From contig LSNW01000014.1 in NCBI GenBank assembly GCA_001566965.1, positions 1-64,000 on the forward strand: 64,000 nucleotides of DNA, given 5' to 3'. Shown one piece after another: positions 7,748 to 16,587 of this stretch; within the stretch, counting starts at the first letter, position 1; every line of letters starts with the position of its first letter. Made by a program: the position numbers and the translations under genes. The notes beneath the pieces were generated by a model. It made no database searches. It was not told the origin of the DNA and saw nothing but the letters and a program-made list of their open reading frames with translations. Source of the stretch: Methylothermaceae bacteria B42 (GTDB lineage: Bacteria > Pseudomonadota > Gammaproteobacteria > Methylococcales > Methylothermaceae).

Positions 7748-9406
7748 TTATCGTTTGTTTGTCAAAACTTTGGCCAGGTCCGATGCCCGCCACAACATCA
7801 GGTTTTGTGACCTTCCCCGGTAATCCCATGCCCCCAGTGCCCCTTCAGTGGGCAGCGGTGGAGAAAATCGGTTGCGATAGACGACAATGACCGCCTTCGG
7901 GTGCTGATTGGCCCAGGTTTTGATCGATGAAACAGGAATGACTACCAATGGCCGGCGCAGACGGCCGGGAAAATGAAATTGGCCATGGTATTTGCCGGCG
8001 TGGGCGACGATAACACCGGCCTTTTGGAATCTGCCAATGTTGGCGGCGACCTCCGTTACGTCATAAGTAGGCGCCAAGGCGCGGATGGGGCCCAAGTGGG
8101 CCAGCACGATGATCAGCGCTGACGCGGCAGTCATGCCGCGTATTGTTGGAGCAAGCGCAACAGGCCGCCAGAACCGCAAGCCTATCATGCTTGCAAGGAT
8201 CAGCAGAGCGCCAGGCCAAACCGGCAGGGTAGCCAGCCGTGGCAACCCCAGGTGCGGCGCCGCCAAGGGCAGCAAGGTAAAGAACAATCCCGTGACGCCA
8301 ATATAATACGCCGGCGCCCGGGAATCGGTGATGAGCTGTTTTCGTGAATCGAGGGTGGCGGCGAATAACAAAATGGCTCCGGGCAGCAAGGGCAACAAAT
8401 ATTTCAATTGCTTGCCGCTGACTAGGCTGAAGCCGACAAAAACCGGCGCCAACCAGGTGGTGAGAAAGGCTAAGGGGTACCGATGAGAGGCTTCGGGCAG
8501 GTGTTCACGGCGTTTTTCGAAGCAGACCACCCGCCCCGGCTTGAATAGATGACGGAGTCCTGAGGCTTCAGGGCGCTTCCATAGGCTTGGCCAACCTACC
8601 CAGGGCGCGAGCAATAATGGCAGCATGGGCAGGTACCACCACCAAGGGTGCCGGTGGGCGAAGGAATTCACTACCCGGCCAGCGGTTTGTTTCCAGAAAA
8701 TCGCCTCCCGGTAGGCTTCCCCCCCGCTGTATGCCGCTGGAATCGCCCAGGCCAACGCTATGACGGCGCCGCCAAGCAACGCCAGAAACAGGCCGAGAAA
8801 CCAGCGCGGGCTGCGTCCACTGCTTGTCCATAGGGGTGCTAAAAGTGCTGCCGGGAATAGGTGCAATAAGATGACAGGCCCCTTGGCGAGGACGCCCAAG
8901 CCGATGGCAAGGCCAAAAAAGGCAAATCCACGATGTTGCCCTTGCGCGGCCTGGAGTAGTCCGAGTAATCCCAGCAAAGTGCAGGCGGTTACTAAAAGAT
9001 CGAATTGCACCAAGGTGTAGAAAAAAGTGAAGAACAGCGTGCCAAAGAGCAACCAAGGGGCGGACCGGGCAATCTCGGGCTGGTCGGGCCACAGCCGGCG
9101 GGCCAATAAAGCGGTCTGCCCCAGGCACAATAAACCAACAAGGGGACAGACCAGCCTCGGCCACCAGGCGTTGACGCCGAACAGCCACCATCCGCCATGG
9201 ATCAGCCAGAAAAGTAGCGGCGGTTTATGGGGATAGGGCTCACCATTGAGGTAGGGCACCAGGAAATCGCCACGGGTCCACATTTCCCAAGCCACGGATA
9301 CATAGCGTGCTTCCACAATGGGTAACAGGGGCCGGGTGGCGAGCGCAACGGCCAAGGCACTGCCCCACAGCAAGCAGAGTAACGCACGATTGGTGGTAGG
9401 GCTCAT
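7748..9406 (-). CDS. GT39/ArnT-like lipid-linked sugar transferase with a repeat-derived segment
   Basis: The 552-residue protein has about ten membrane segments and the family signature near the N-terminus (EARYVSVAWEMWTRG, then YPHKPPLLFW). It would move a sugar from a polyprenyl phosphate to an acceptor such as lipid A or protein on the periplasmic side. Residues 284-300 (LRHLFKPGRVVCFEKRR) are encoded by a half-copy of a palindromic repeat found elsewhere in this window. The insertion lies in a loop between hydrophobic segments and keeps the frame. The start overlaps the VTT gene stop by 4 bases, as expected in an operon. Confidence 0.85.
   Translation of the reverse strand: MSPTTNRALLCLLWGSALAVALATRPLLPIVEARYVSVAWEMWTRGDFLVPYLNGEPYPHKPPLLFWLIHGGWWLFGVNAWWPRLVCPLVGLLCLGQTALLARRLWPDQPEIARSAPWLLFGTLFFTFFYTLVQFDLLVTACTLLGLLGLLQAAQGQHRGFAFFGLAIGLGVLAKGPVILLHLFPAALLAPLWTSSGRSPRWFLGLFLALLGGAVIALAWAIPAAYSGGEAYREAIFWKQTAGRVVNSFAHRHPWWWYLPMLPLLLAPWVGWPSLWKRPEASGLRHLFKPGRVVCFEKRREHLPEASHRYPLAFLTTWLAPVFVGFSLVSGKQLKYLLPLLPGAILLFAATLDSRKQLITDSRAPAYYIGVTGLFFTLLPLAAPHLGLPRLATLPVWPGALLILASMIGLRFWRPVALAPTIRGMTAASALIIVLAHLGPIRALAPTYDVTEVAANIGRFQKAGVIVAHAGKYHGQFHFPGRLRRPLVVIPVSSIKTWANQHPKAVIVVYRNRFSPPLPTEGALGAWDYRGRSQNLMLWRASDLAKVLTNKR
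8506..8557 (-). repeat. Half-copy of palindromic repeat family A inside the GT39 gene
   Basis: This 52-base stretch is nearly identical to 45749-45800 and, in reverse orientation, to the left end of the copy at 10886-10937. It includes the TTTTTCGAAGCAGACCAC arm and the flank GGCTTGAATAGATGACGGAG. The second arm is missing here. It is translated in frame as residues 284-300 of the GT39 protein. Confidence 0.85.
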
Positions 9407-10065
9407 CGGGAAAACGGCTGGTTTTTATTCATTTGGTAGCGGAGATAGAGCGACAGGCCAAGGAGCCCGCTCATCAGAAATAGCCCCAGGCCCAAACCGA
9501 TGCGCAGGCTGGAGTTGACGGTTATGCCGCTGCCGATGAGGGCGAAAACCGCGGTTTGGGGAATATACCCCAGGGCCGAGCCGAAGAGAAACGGCCAAAA
9601 GGGGATGGCGGAGACCCCCGCCGCCAGGTTGACCATTAAATTACTGCCCACGGGGAACAAACGGATAATCAACGTCATGGTAAAAGGATGCCCGCGCAGA
9701 AAATCGTCAATCGGTTTTAGCTTCTGACCATAACGCTGGATTACCCAATGACGTCCGAGCCATCGCGCCAGATAAAATGAAAGGGTGCAGCCGGCTATTG
9801 ACGCGGCGAGCGCCAAGGCGAAGCCGAAGCCGAGCCCGAAGGCATAACTGCTTAGAAAACTGATGAATTGCCGGGACATGCCCGCGGCAACCGCCAGCGC
9901 GGCGGTGATCACAAAAAGGAGCTCGCCAGAAAGGCCATGGCCCCGGATGGTGGTATTTATCCAGGTTTTGTCGAGGGTGTTGTGAAGGCCCCAACCCAGG
10001 GCGCTAATCAACAGCAAGGCCCCGGCGCCAGGGAGAATCAACCGCCAGTGACGCTGAAGGGTCAT
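9403..10065 (-). CDS. VTT-domain (TVP38/TMEM64, DedA-related) membrane protein
   Basis: This 220-residue protein has five or six hydrophobic segments and a VTT-domain core around residues 60-170, with the glycine/proline-rich FLRGHPFTMTLIIRLFPVGS section typical of the TVP38 branch. VTT and DedA proteins are implicated in moving lipids, including undecaprenyl phosphate, across membranes. It overlaps both neighbours by 4 bases, between a GT2 and a GT39 enzyme. By inference it returns or flips the lipid carrier for that pair, the place often taken by GtrA-type or ArnE/F proteins. Confidence 0.82.
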   Translation of the reverse strand: MTLQRHWRLILPGAGALLLISALGWGLHNTLDKTWINTTIRGHGLSGELLFVITAALAVAAGMSRQFISFLSSYAFGLGFGFALALAASIAGCTLSFYLARWLGRHWVIQRYGQKLKPIDDFLRGHPFTMTLIIRLFPVGSNLMVNLAAGVSAIPFWPFLFGSALGYIPQTAVFALIGSGITVNSSLRIGLGLGLFLMSGLLGLSLYLRYQMNKNQPFSR

Positions 10066-10787
10066 TGGTTTTCGTGTATTTCAGCGTGACAGGGCCGGCG
10101 CCTCAGCCAAAGCACGCCCGCCAAGTCTACCAGGCCTACCCACAGCCGGTTGCCGATTCCGTATTTACTCTCCCCGTGTTTGCGAGGGCGGTGATTGACT
10201 GGTATCGACAGGACCTTGCCGCCGGCACGTTGGAAGAGGGAGGGCAGGAAACGGTGCATGTGGTCAAAATGGGGCAATTCTAGGAAGGCTTCACGGTGGA
10301 ATACCTTCAATCCGCAGCCGGTATCGGGCGTGGCGTCCTTCAACAGGCGGCCGCGGACACCGTTGGCTATTTTCGAGGAAATTTTCCGCACCAGGTTGTC
10401 CCGGCGTTCTTTCCGCCAGCCAATCACCAGCCAAACTTGGCCACGGTAACGGGTAGCGGGCAAATGATCCACCAGCGCCGGGATATCGGCCGGGTCGTTT
10501 TGGCCGTCGCCATCCAGGGTGACGATAACGGGAGCCCGGGCAGCCTTGACCCCGGTCAATAGGGCGGTACTCTGGCCGCAAGGGGATGCATGCCGCAGAA
10601 TCCGCAAGCGCTTAGGGTATTGCCGGGCTGCCAGTGTTAGTTCATCCGGCGTTGCGTCCGTGCTGTAATCGTCCACATAGATGATTTCATAGTCGTAACG
10701 GCTTTCCAATGCCGCGCGCACCTCCGCCACCAAGGGAAGAATATTTCCCGATTCGTTGCGGACTGGGATGACGATGGACAGATCCAT
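10062..10787 (-). CDS. GT2 glycosyltransferase, polyprenyl-phosphate sugar synthase type
   Basis: This 241-residue GT-A fold enzyme resembles dolichol-phosphate mannosyltransferase and ArnC-type proteins. It begins MDLSIVIPVRNESGNI, has a DDYS motif near residue 39 and the metal-binding DGDGQ. It lacks the long C-terminal membrane pair of full ArnC. It probably transfers a sugar from a nucleotide donor to a polyprenyl phosphate at the cytoplasmic face. It is first in a three-gene minus-strand operon with the VTT protein and the GT39 transferase. Sugar and acceptor are not evident from sequence. Confidence 0.85.
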   Translation of the reverse strand: MDLSIVIPVRNESGNILPLVAEVRAALESRYDYEIIYVDDYSTDATPDELTLAARQYPKRLRILRHASPCGQSTALLTGVKAARAPVIVTLDGDGQNDPADIPALVDHLPATRYRGQVWLVIGWRKERRDNLVRKISSKIANGVRGRLLKDATPDTGCGLKVFHREAFLELPHFDHMHRFLPSLFQRAGGKVLSIPVNHRPRKHGESKYGIGNRLWVGLVDLAGVLWLRRRPCHAEIHENQ

Positions 10788-10885
10788 GTTGAGACTTAGT
10801 GCAATCCTGCGGATTAATCGGCGATAGAAGGATTCTAAGGCTATTTCTCAGGGAATGACAAGGCGAGGGGGGAAGAAAGCCGGGG

Positions 10886-11137
10886 CTCCGTCATCTATTC
10901 AAGCCGAGGGAGGTGGTCTGCTTCGAAAAACGCCGTGAATACTTTCTTGCTGCACAATCCTGCTCTGCAAGAAAGTCCTGCCCAAACTTCCCTGTTTGGG
11001 CGTTCGCTCGGCTGCGAAAGTTCACTGGACTTTCGGTCCGGCTCGCCCCTGTAGGCTCCACGCCGGCCTCCCTGCCGGCGAGGATTTCGAAGCAGACCAC
11101 CTCCCTCCACCTTCAATCAATCCTTTACGTGTTTAAA
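10886..11137. repeat. Palindromic repeat A1, enlarged copy
   Basis: Arms of 23 bases (10906-10928 and 11085-11107, GAGGGAGGTGGTCTGCTTCG on the left) enclose a core beginning ACGCCGTGAATACT and ending in a CGCCGG/CCGGCG hairpin. This copy carries roughly 100 extra bases in the core, with nested hairpins of its own (for example ACTTTCTTGC with GCAAGAAAGT). The outer flanks match the other copies: CTCCGTCATCTATTCAAGCC to the left and AATCAATCCTTTACGTGTTT to the right. No real coding sequence lies within it. Confidence 0.85.
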
Positions 11138-11381
11138 TAACGTGGCCCTGGGTAAAAACAGGGCCGAGGGGTTGGGCAGGCTAGCTGATATCGATGCCTT
11201 ACGAGTTTAAAAAAGTTGTCCTGGGTCCAGATGTGTTGTTGTATGTTGTTTATGGAGCAAGCAGAAACGCTTATCTAGCGGCAAAAATATATCGCGGCGA
11301 AGAAAAAATATTGGAATTTTCCAAATAATCCTTGCATTTATCAGGTTTCTCCAATAGGCTTTGTCTATCTGACCGACCTGA
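11138..11381. other. Gene-free leader upstream of lpxD
   Basis: With repeat A1 this makes a gene-free stretch of about 590 bases. It holds one hairpin, GGCCCTG with CAGGGCC around 11142-11164, without a T-run. The AT-rich part before lpxD has no promoter I can assign with confidence. Confidence 0.5.
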
Positions 11382-12452
11382 TTGTTTATGTATCTCCATG
11401 CTTCCGAACTCCTAGACCAATTCAAAAAATCTGGAGTTCTCATCGCCCACCAGGGCCCCGACACCCTCATCCAGGGCATAGCTCCCCTTGAGCAAATGGA
11501 AGACCACTGCTTGGTTTTCATCGAGAAACCCCGCTATCTTTCCGCCTTACGCCAGGCCAAGCCTGCCGCTGTAGTGACCAACCCGGCCATTGCCGCTGAG
11601 CTAACCGAGTGTGATTTCGCTGTATTGGTAGCACCCAATCCCCGCCTGGCGCAAGCACTGATCTGCCAACGTTACGGCGATCGGGACCTGTTCCATACCG
11701 AGTGGCCGCAAGTCCATCCTTCCGCCGTGGTTCATCCAAGCGCCGATATCGGCAGTGACGTCGTCATCGGACCGTTGGCCGTGGTGGGTGCGGATGTGAA
11801 ACTGGCCGGTCAAAATGTGGTCATGGCTGGCAGTGTCATTGAGCAGGGCGCCAGGATTGGTCTTAGGAGTGTCATTTATCCCCATTGCGTTATTGGCTAT
11901 GACTGCGAAATCGGAGCAGACGTGATTATCAAATCCGGCGCTGTGATTGGCTCGGAGGGTTTTGGCTTCGCCCAGGATGAGGCCCGCAGGAATCACCGTA
12001 TCCCTCATACCGGCAAGGTGGTGATTGAGGATCGGGTGGTGATCGGCGCCAATTGCACGATCGACCGTGGGACCTTCAATGAGACCCGGATACGGCGAGG
12101 CTGCGTGATCGACGCCTTGTGTCATTTGGGCCATAACGTGGAATTGGGCGAAGACTGTATTCTGGTCGCGCAAACAGGCATCGCGGGTTCATCCCGCTTT
12201 GGCAAGCGGGTGATTGCTTCGGGCCAGACCGGGGTGCTCGATCATGTGACCGTGCCGGATGATACGGTATTGGTACATCGCGCCGGGGTTATCAATAGCA
12301 TCAAGCAACCAGGCAGGTACGCGGCGACGCCGACCCAGCCATTTCGGCAATATCTAAAAAACATTGCCGTATTCCAGCGCCTGCACGAAGTCTGGACCAG
12401 GCTCAAGGCGTTGGAAAAGAAAGTGCAGCAATTGGCTCTGGAAAGTGAATAA
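11382..12452 (+). CDS. lpxD: UDP-3-O-acylglucosamine N-acyltransferase (LpxD-like)
   Basis: This 356-residue protein has the LpxD layout: an N-terminal uridine-binding domain (about 1-105), a left-handed beta-helix of hexapeptide repeats (about 110-305) and a C-terminal helical tail. The catalytic histidine is in LGHNVELGED and the substrate-site DRGTFNETRI motif is present. LpxD adds the N-linked acyl chain in lipid A synthesis. It is alone here, away from the usual bamA-skp-lpxD-fabZ-lpxA cluster, so it may be a second, divergent copy. ATG at 11382 or 11388 could start it. Confidence 0.87.
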   Translation: MFMYLHASELLDQFKKSGVLIAHQGPDTLIQGIAPLEQMEDHCLVFIEKPRYLSALRQAKPAAVVTNPAIAAELTECDFAVLVAPNPRLAQALICQRYGDRDLFHTEWPQVHPSAVVHPSADIGSDVVIGPLAVVGADVKLAGQNVVMAGSVIEQGARIGLRSVIYPHCVIGYDCEIGADVIIKSGAVIGSEGFGFAQDEARRNHRIPHTGKVVIEDRVVIGANCTIDRGTFNETRIRRGCVIDALCHLGHNVELGEDCILVAQTGIAGSSRFGKRVIASGQTGVLDHVTVPDDTVLVHRAGVINSIKQPGRYAATPTQPFRQYLKNIAVFQRLHEVWTRLKALEKKVQQLALESE

Positions 12453-12577
12453 CATTCCATTCAGGCCAAACACAAATTCGGGCGTTGGCCCGGAACACGA
12501 AGACTTGGTTCTCGCGCCATTGGCCGGGTCTTCGGTGATTGAAGAAAATGGCGTATTTTTCCGATAGGGTTATAGAA

Positions 12578-12853
12578 ATGAAGAATATTTATGTAGGTAA
12601 TTTGTCGTATCAACTCACTGAAGACGAACTGCGCGATACTTTCTCCGAGTTTGGCGAAGTCTCTTCTGTGCGGATCATCAAGGACCGTTACACCGACCGT
12701 TCCAAAGGTTTCGGCTTTGTGGAAATGCCGGTGGATTCGGAAGCGGAATCTGCAATTCAAAGCCTGGATGGACAGGATCTCAAAGGCCGCGCGTTGAAAG
12801 TCAACGAAGCGCGCCCCCGGGATGACTTCCGTCCTCGCAGGCAGTTTGCGTAA
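12578..12853 (+). CDS. Small RRM RNA-binding protein
   Basis: At 91 residues this is a single RNA recognition motif with RNP2 (IYVGNL, residues 3-8) and RNP1 (KGFGFVEM, near 42-49), then a short basic Arg-rich tail. Such proteins bind single-stranded RNA and are often cold-inducible; the target is unknown. I choose the ATG at 12578 because the RRM begins at once; the upstream TTG at 12539 would add 13 unrelated residues. A long leader and two downstream hairpins suggest a single-gene unit. Confidence 0.9.
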   Translation: MKNIYVGNLSYQLTEDELRDTFSEFGEVSSVRIIKDRYTDRSKGFGFVEMPVDSEAESAIQSLDGQDLKGRALKVNEARPRDDFRPRRQFA

Positions 12854-12863
12854 TAAGTAGAAG

Positions 12864-12898
12864 TGGCCTTGTTATCTAGCAGATAGGCCATTTTTATT
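12864..12898 (+). terminator. Hairpin after the RRM gene
   Basis: TGGCCT and AGGCCA arms about 15 bases apart are followed by ATTTTTATTT. It is a moderate intrinsic terminator candidate directly after the stop codon. Confidence 0.45.
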
Positions 12899-12905
12899 TC
12901 TTTTG

Positions 12906-12943
12906 AGCCGGCGTCAGATTATTATGCTGCCGCCGGCTTTTTT
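12906..12943 (+). terminator. Intrinsic terminator
   Basis: An AGCCGGCG/CGCCGGCT stem is followed by six T residues. This is a strong terminator for the RRM gene. Confidence 0.75.
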
Positions 12944-13035
12944 GTGTGTATAAATATCTGGTAGACATACTATGCTGCACCGTTTTCCTTTAGGGAAAAA
13001 GCAAACAAAGAGCAGTCGATAGAAGTGGCTGAATG

Positions 13036-13767
13036 TTATGGGAATCGTAGGTTATTGAAGTGGCTGGCCGTCCAAGATAAAGCCTGTCCTTCCCGATCCC
13101 AGGGCGTTAATACAATGCGTTTGCCAGATGGGTTGCCATTGAGTGTGGTTTTGTGAATGCCTGGGCGATGCGTGTGCCCGTGAATGAGTTGGGTGACATT
13201 AAACTTGGCCATCGTTTGCTGGACGGTGTTTTGATTGACATCCATGATATTCAAATCGGTTTGGCGGGTGTGAAACCTGCTTCTTAACCGGTACCAGCGG
13301 GCCCAGGTTCTTCTGAGCCACAATGGTTTGGCCAGCGCCCGTTCGCGCCACTCGGGCGTGCGAATTTGTTGGCGGATTTGTTGATAGCGGGTATCGTCGC
13401 TGCACAAAAGATCTCCGTGCATGAGCAAGGTCGGTTGGCCGGATAGGGAAATAACATGATAGTCTGGGAGCAAAGTGACTCCGGCAGCTGCGGCAAATGC
13501 TTCACCAATGAGAAAATCCCGGTTGCCTGCTTGAAAATAGACATTGACTCCGGCATGGGTAAGTAACCGTAGTTGGCTTGTGACGTTTTTGGCCAGTGGG
13601 GAAGGGTCATCGTCGCCAATCCAGACATCAAATAAATCCCCCAGAATATAAAGGGCCTTTGCTTGCTGTTTGCAGCGCTGGATTAATTGGCAAAACCGCC
13701 GCAGGGTGTGTGGTGTTGAAGGGCTCAGGTGCAGGTCGGAAATGAACCAGATTTCATCTGGTTTCAT
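13036..13767 (-). CDS. lpxH: UDP-2,3-diacylglucosamine diphosphatase
   Basis: LpxH is a calcineurin-like metallophosphatase that cleaves UDP-diacylglucosamine to lipid X in lipid A synthesis, at the inner membrane surface. The metal-binding series is complete: SDLHL near residue 10, GDLFDVWIGDD, GNRD, HGD and HGHTH. The length of 243 residues is normal. The gene overlaps lnt by 14 bases, so it is the last member of the miaB-phoH-ybeY-corC-lnt run, joining lipid A and lipoprotein maturation steps in one transcript. Confidence 0.93.
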   Translation of the reverse strand: MKPDEIWFISDLHLSPSTPHTLRRFCQLIQRCKQQAKALYILGDLFDVWIGDDDPSPLAKNVTSQLRLLTHAGVNVYFQAGNRDFLIGEAFAAAAGVTLLPDYHVISLSGQPTLLMHGDLLCSDDTRYQQIRQQIRTPEWRERALAKPLWLRRTWARWYRLRSRFHTRQTDLNIMDVNQNTVQQTMAKFNVTQLIHGHTHRPGIHKTTLNGNPSGKRIVLTPWDREGQALSWTASHFNNLRFP

Positions 13768-15271
13768 CGCTGGCGCCTTGCTCGCGCAATCTTAACCACA
13801 GTCCTCCTGCCGAAATAATAAACAGCCATAGCCATAATGGCCAATCACGCCATCGAACATAAGGTGTGGCGCCAGCCAGCGGGGTGATTTGTTCGGTCAG
13901 GGAGGTGCGGACGAACTGGGCGGCTTGAGAGCGTACTTTGCCATCCGGGCCAATAACCGCCGTGATACCGGTGTTGGTGGCTCTAAGGAGAAAACGGGCG
14001 CCTTCCAATGCCCGCATGCGCGCCATTTGTAAATGCTGGTGGGGGGCGATGGAATCGCCAAACCAGGCATCGTTACTGACGTTGACCATATAGGTGGCTT
14101 CTGGCAAGCCAGCGAGGGCATCCCGGGCAAAGGCGTCTTCATAGCAAATAGTGGGGGATAGAGGATAGCCGGCAGCAATCAGCAGTGGTTGATCATCTGA
14201 TCCTGCGGCAAAATCCGATAGGGGAATTTGCAGAAGATCGAGAACGAATCCAAACACGGATCGAAGGGGCAAATATTCCCCAAAAGGCACCAAATGGCGT
14301 TTGTAATAAACCCCTGGGGTTTGTCCCAGGCTGATAATAGCGTTGTAGTATTGATTGGTGGTTTGATCCAGTACCGGAACGCCAATCAACAGGTCCGATC
14401 CTTTTTGTATGGCTTCTTTTTCCAGGGGGTTGATAAAACTGTTTCGAACCTGATGGAGAAATGCCGGGACCGCGGTTTCCGGCCAAACGATAAGCTTGGA
14501 ATCCCAGTGTTGCCGGGTCATGGTGAGATAAGTTTCCAGAATCCGCCGGCGGGTTTCGGGTTGCCATTTCATGTCCTGGGGAATATTGCCTTGCAAGAGG
14601 GTGGCCTGAAAAGGCTCACCCGCCGGTTGATGCCAGTCGATGAGTTTGAGTCCGGCGCCAGCCGCCCAGATCAGAATTAATGAGGCCACTAGCCGATATG
14701 CGGCGACCCGGATTTGAAATAATAACCAAATACTGGCCGCTGTCAGAGCGGTGAGCCAGCCAACGCCATAGCTTCCAAAAACTGGCGCGTAGCCCGCAAG
14801 GGGCGTGTCGGTTTGGCTATAGCCGATTTCCAGCCAGGGAAAACCGTTCATGATGGATCCCCGCAGTATCTCCCCAATAATCCAAGTGGTAGGGAAGATC
14901 AGGATAACCTGCCAGACCGGCATTTCTCCCCGGCACAGCCAGCGTGCGGCGCCTCCCGCCAGTGCCGGAAACAGGGCCAGCACACTGATGAAAAGCAGGG
15001 TCAAAAGGCTGGATGGCAAGGTGCCCGCGCCACTGAATTCGTGCATGCTGATGAATACCCACCAGGTTCCCAATCCGAATTGCCCCAGGCCAAACAGATA
15101 GCCCAGCCAGGCTGCTTGCTGTGGGGTGGAACATTGTTGCCAGCAGAAAAAAAGTATCGCCAGCATGAAAGGTGCCAGATAACTTTGGCCGAATGGCGCA
15201 AAGGCACAGGGAAGAATTGCCCCGGCGATGAATGCCAGGGGCTTGGGATAGGCAAAAGGATTAATTGGCAC
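13754..15271 (-). CDS. lnt: Apolipoprotein N-acyltransferase
   Basis: Lnt adds the third acyl chain to the N-terminal cysteine of lipoproteins in the inner membrane. The 505-residue protein has about seven N-terminal membrane segments followed by a periplasmic nitrilase domain (about residues 220-470) with the nucleophile in SPTICYEDAF and a final membrane helix. The start overlaps the corC end by 11 bases. Position beside ybeX/corC, ybeY and phoH is the standard gammaproteobacterial arrangement. Confidence 0.94.
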   Translation of the reverse strand: MPINPFAYPKPLAFIAGAILPCAFAPFGQSYLAPFMLAILFFCWQQCSTPQQAAWLGYLFGLGQFGLGTWWVFISMHEFSGAGTLPSSLLTLLFISVLALFPALAGGAARWLCRGEMPVWQVILIFPTTWIIGEILRGSIMNGFPWLEIGYSQTDTPLAGYAPVFGSYGVGWLTALTAASIWLLFQIRVAAYRLVASLILIWAAGAGLKLIDWHQPAGEPFQATLLQGNIPQDMKWQPETRRRILETYLTMTRQHWDSKLIVWPETAVPAFLHQVRNSFINPLEKEAIQKGSDLLIGVPVLDQTTNQYYNAIISLGQTPGVYYKRHLVPFGEYLPLRSVFGFVLDLLQIPLSDFAAGSDDQPLLIAAGYPLSPTICYEDAFARDALAGLPEATYMVNVSNDAWFGDSIAPHQHLQMARMRALEGARFLLRATNTGITAVIGPDGKVRSQAAQFVRTSLTEQITPLAGATPYVRWRDWPLWLWLFIISAGGLWLRLREQGASDETR

Positions 15272-16130
15272 TGGATGCCATGTCAGAAGTTTTCGGCTCC
15301 AAGACTTTGACTTTGAGCATATGAATCCGGCGGTTGTCGGCGCGCAGCACCTCGAATATCAAATGATCGATTTGAACTTTTTCTCCTCGTTTGGGAACGT
15401 GGCCGAATTGATGAACGATCAAACCGCCAATGGTATCAAATTCGCCGGCCTCCAATTGGGTGCCAAAATGTTCATTAAATTCCTCAATGGGCATGATCGC
15501 CTTGACGGTGTAGCACTGGCTGCTGCGGCGGAATACATATTCTTCTTCCAGATCGTGTTCGTCGGCAATTTCGCCCACAATCTGTTCCAGAATATCTTCA
15601 ATGGTCACCAGGCCCGCGGCGGCGCCGTATTCATCAATGACAATCGCCATGTGTTGACGGCGCATGCGAAATTCCCGCAACATGACATTCAAACGTTTGC
15701 TCTCCGGTACAAAGTGGGCCGAGCGCATGACTTTTTTGACAGGGACATCCAGCTGTTGCCGCAGGGCATAGGGCAATAAGTCCTTGGCCAACAGGATGCC
15801 CACGACTTCACTGCGGTCTTCTCCTATGACAGGGAAGCGGGAGTGGGCCGTGTCAATGACGATGGGGAAGACTTCTTCTATCAAGGAATTTTGGTTGACG
15901 ACATCCATTTGCGCCCTGGGAATCATGATATCCCGCACCCGCAATTCCGAAACCTTCAGCACCCCCTCAATCATGGACATGGCATCTGGGTCGATGATGT
16001 GGCGCTTTTGCGCGTCGCGGAGGATTTCCAGTAGTTCGCTTCTGGATTTGGGTTCGCCGGAAAAGAAATGGCTCAACCGTTCGACCCAGTTTTTCGAGTC
16101 GTTATATTCGTCCGGTTGTTCGTCATTCAT
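15261..16130 (-). CDS. ybeX: CorC/YbeX CBS-domain protein
   Basis: The protein has two CBS domains (about residues 60-180) and a C-terminal CorC/HlyC transporter-associated domain. Members are linked to magnesium/cobalt homeostasis and ribosome-related stress. I start it at the ATG at 16130 (MNDEQPDEYN, 289 residues), which overlaps the ybeY stop by 8 bases; the in-frame start at 16166 adds 12 residues unlike the family. It has no membrane segment, as is usual for the short form. Confidence 0.9.
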   Translation of the reverse strand: MNDEQPDEYNDSKNWVERLSHFFSGEPKSRSELLEILRDAQKRHIIDPDAMSMIEGVLKVSELRVRDIMIPRAQMDVVNQNSLIEEVFPIVIDTAHSRFPVIGEDRSEVVGILLAKDLLPYALRQQLDVPVKKVMRSAHFVPESKRLNVMLREFRMRRQHMAIVIDEYGAAAGLVTIEDILEQIVGEIADEHDLEEEYVFRRSSQCYTVKAIMPIEEFNEHFGTQLEAGEFDTIGGLIVHQFGHVPKRGEKVQIDHLIFEVLRADNRRIHMLKVKVLEPKTSDMASSAN

Positions 16131-16587
16131 GGTGGGTGAGTACCTCTTCTTGGTAGGGATTGTCATAACCGAGTCGGGCTAGTATTTTTATTTCCACTTG
16201 TTCCATGGCCAGAGCATCCTTGGGGTCGATATGATCGTAACCTTGCAGGTGCAGTAAGCCATGCACAACCATATGGACCCAGTGGGCGGAAAGGGATTTG
16301 CCTTGCTCCCGGGCTTCTTTAGCCACGACAGATGAGCAGATGACGATATCGCCGAGGAAATCCGTGGGCACCCCGGGCGGGGGATCAAAGGGGAAGCTGA
16401 GCACATTGGTTGGACCTTGTTTGCCCCGGTAGCGATGGTTGAGGGTTGTCATTTCAGCTTCGTCCACGATACGAAGAGAAACTTCAGCGTCCTTGCCCGC
16501 CAGCGCCTGTTCAACCCATCGCCTTATTTGTTCGGGGTCAGGGCAGGGGTCCTCGCTGGCTTGCTGGATATCAACGCAAATGGTCAT
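16123..16587 (-). CDS. ybeY: Endoribonuclease YbeY
   Basis: YbeY is a zinc metalloprotein needed for 16S rRNA maturation and ribosome quality control. The zinc motif HxxxHxxxxxH is present as HGLLHLQGYDH near the C-terminus. The length of 154 residues is typical. It overlaps phoH by 4 bases and corC by 8 bases, which supports tight co-translation in this conserved RNA-processing operon. Confidence 0.95.
   Translation of the reverse strand: MTICVDIQQASEDPCPDPEQIRRWVEQALAGKDAEVSLRIVDEAEMTTLNHRYRGKQGPTNVLSFPFDPPPGVPTDFLGDIVICSSVVAKEAREQGKSLSAHWVHMVVHGLLHLQGYDHIDPKDALAMEQVEIKILARLGYDNPYQEEVLTHHE

Noticed and set aside
10891-11140. Small open frames containing MVCFE in repeat A copies
   Set aside because: They arise because all copies share the same repeat sequence; they are not independent genes.
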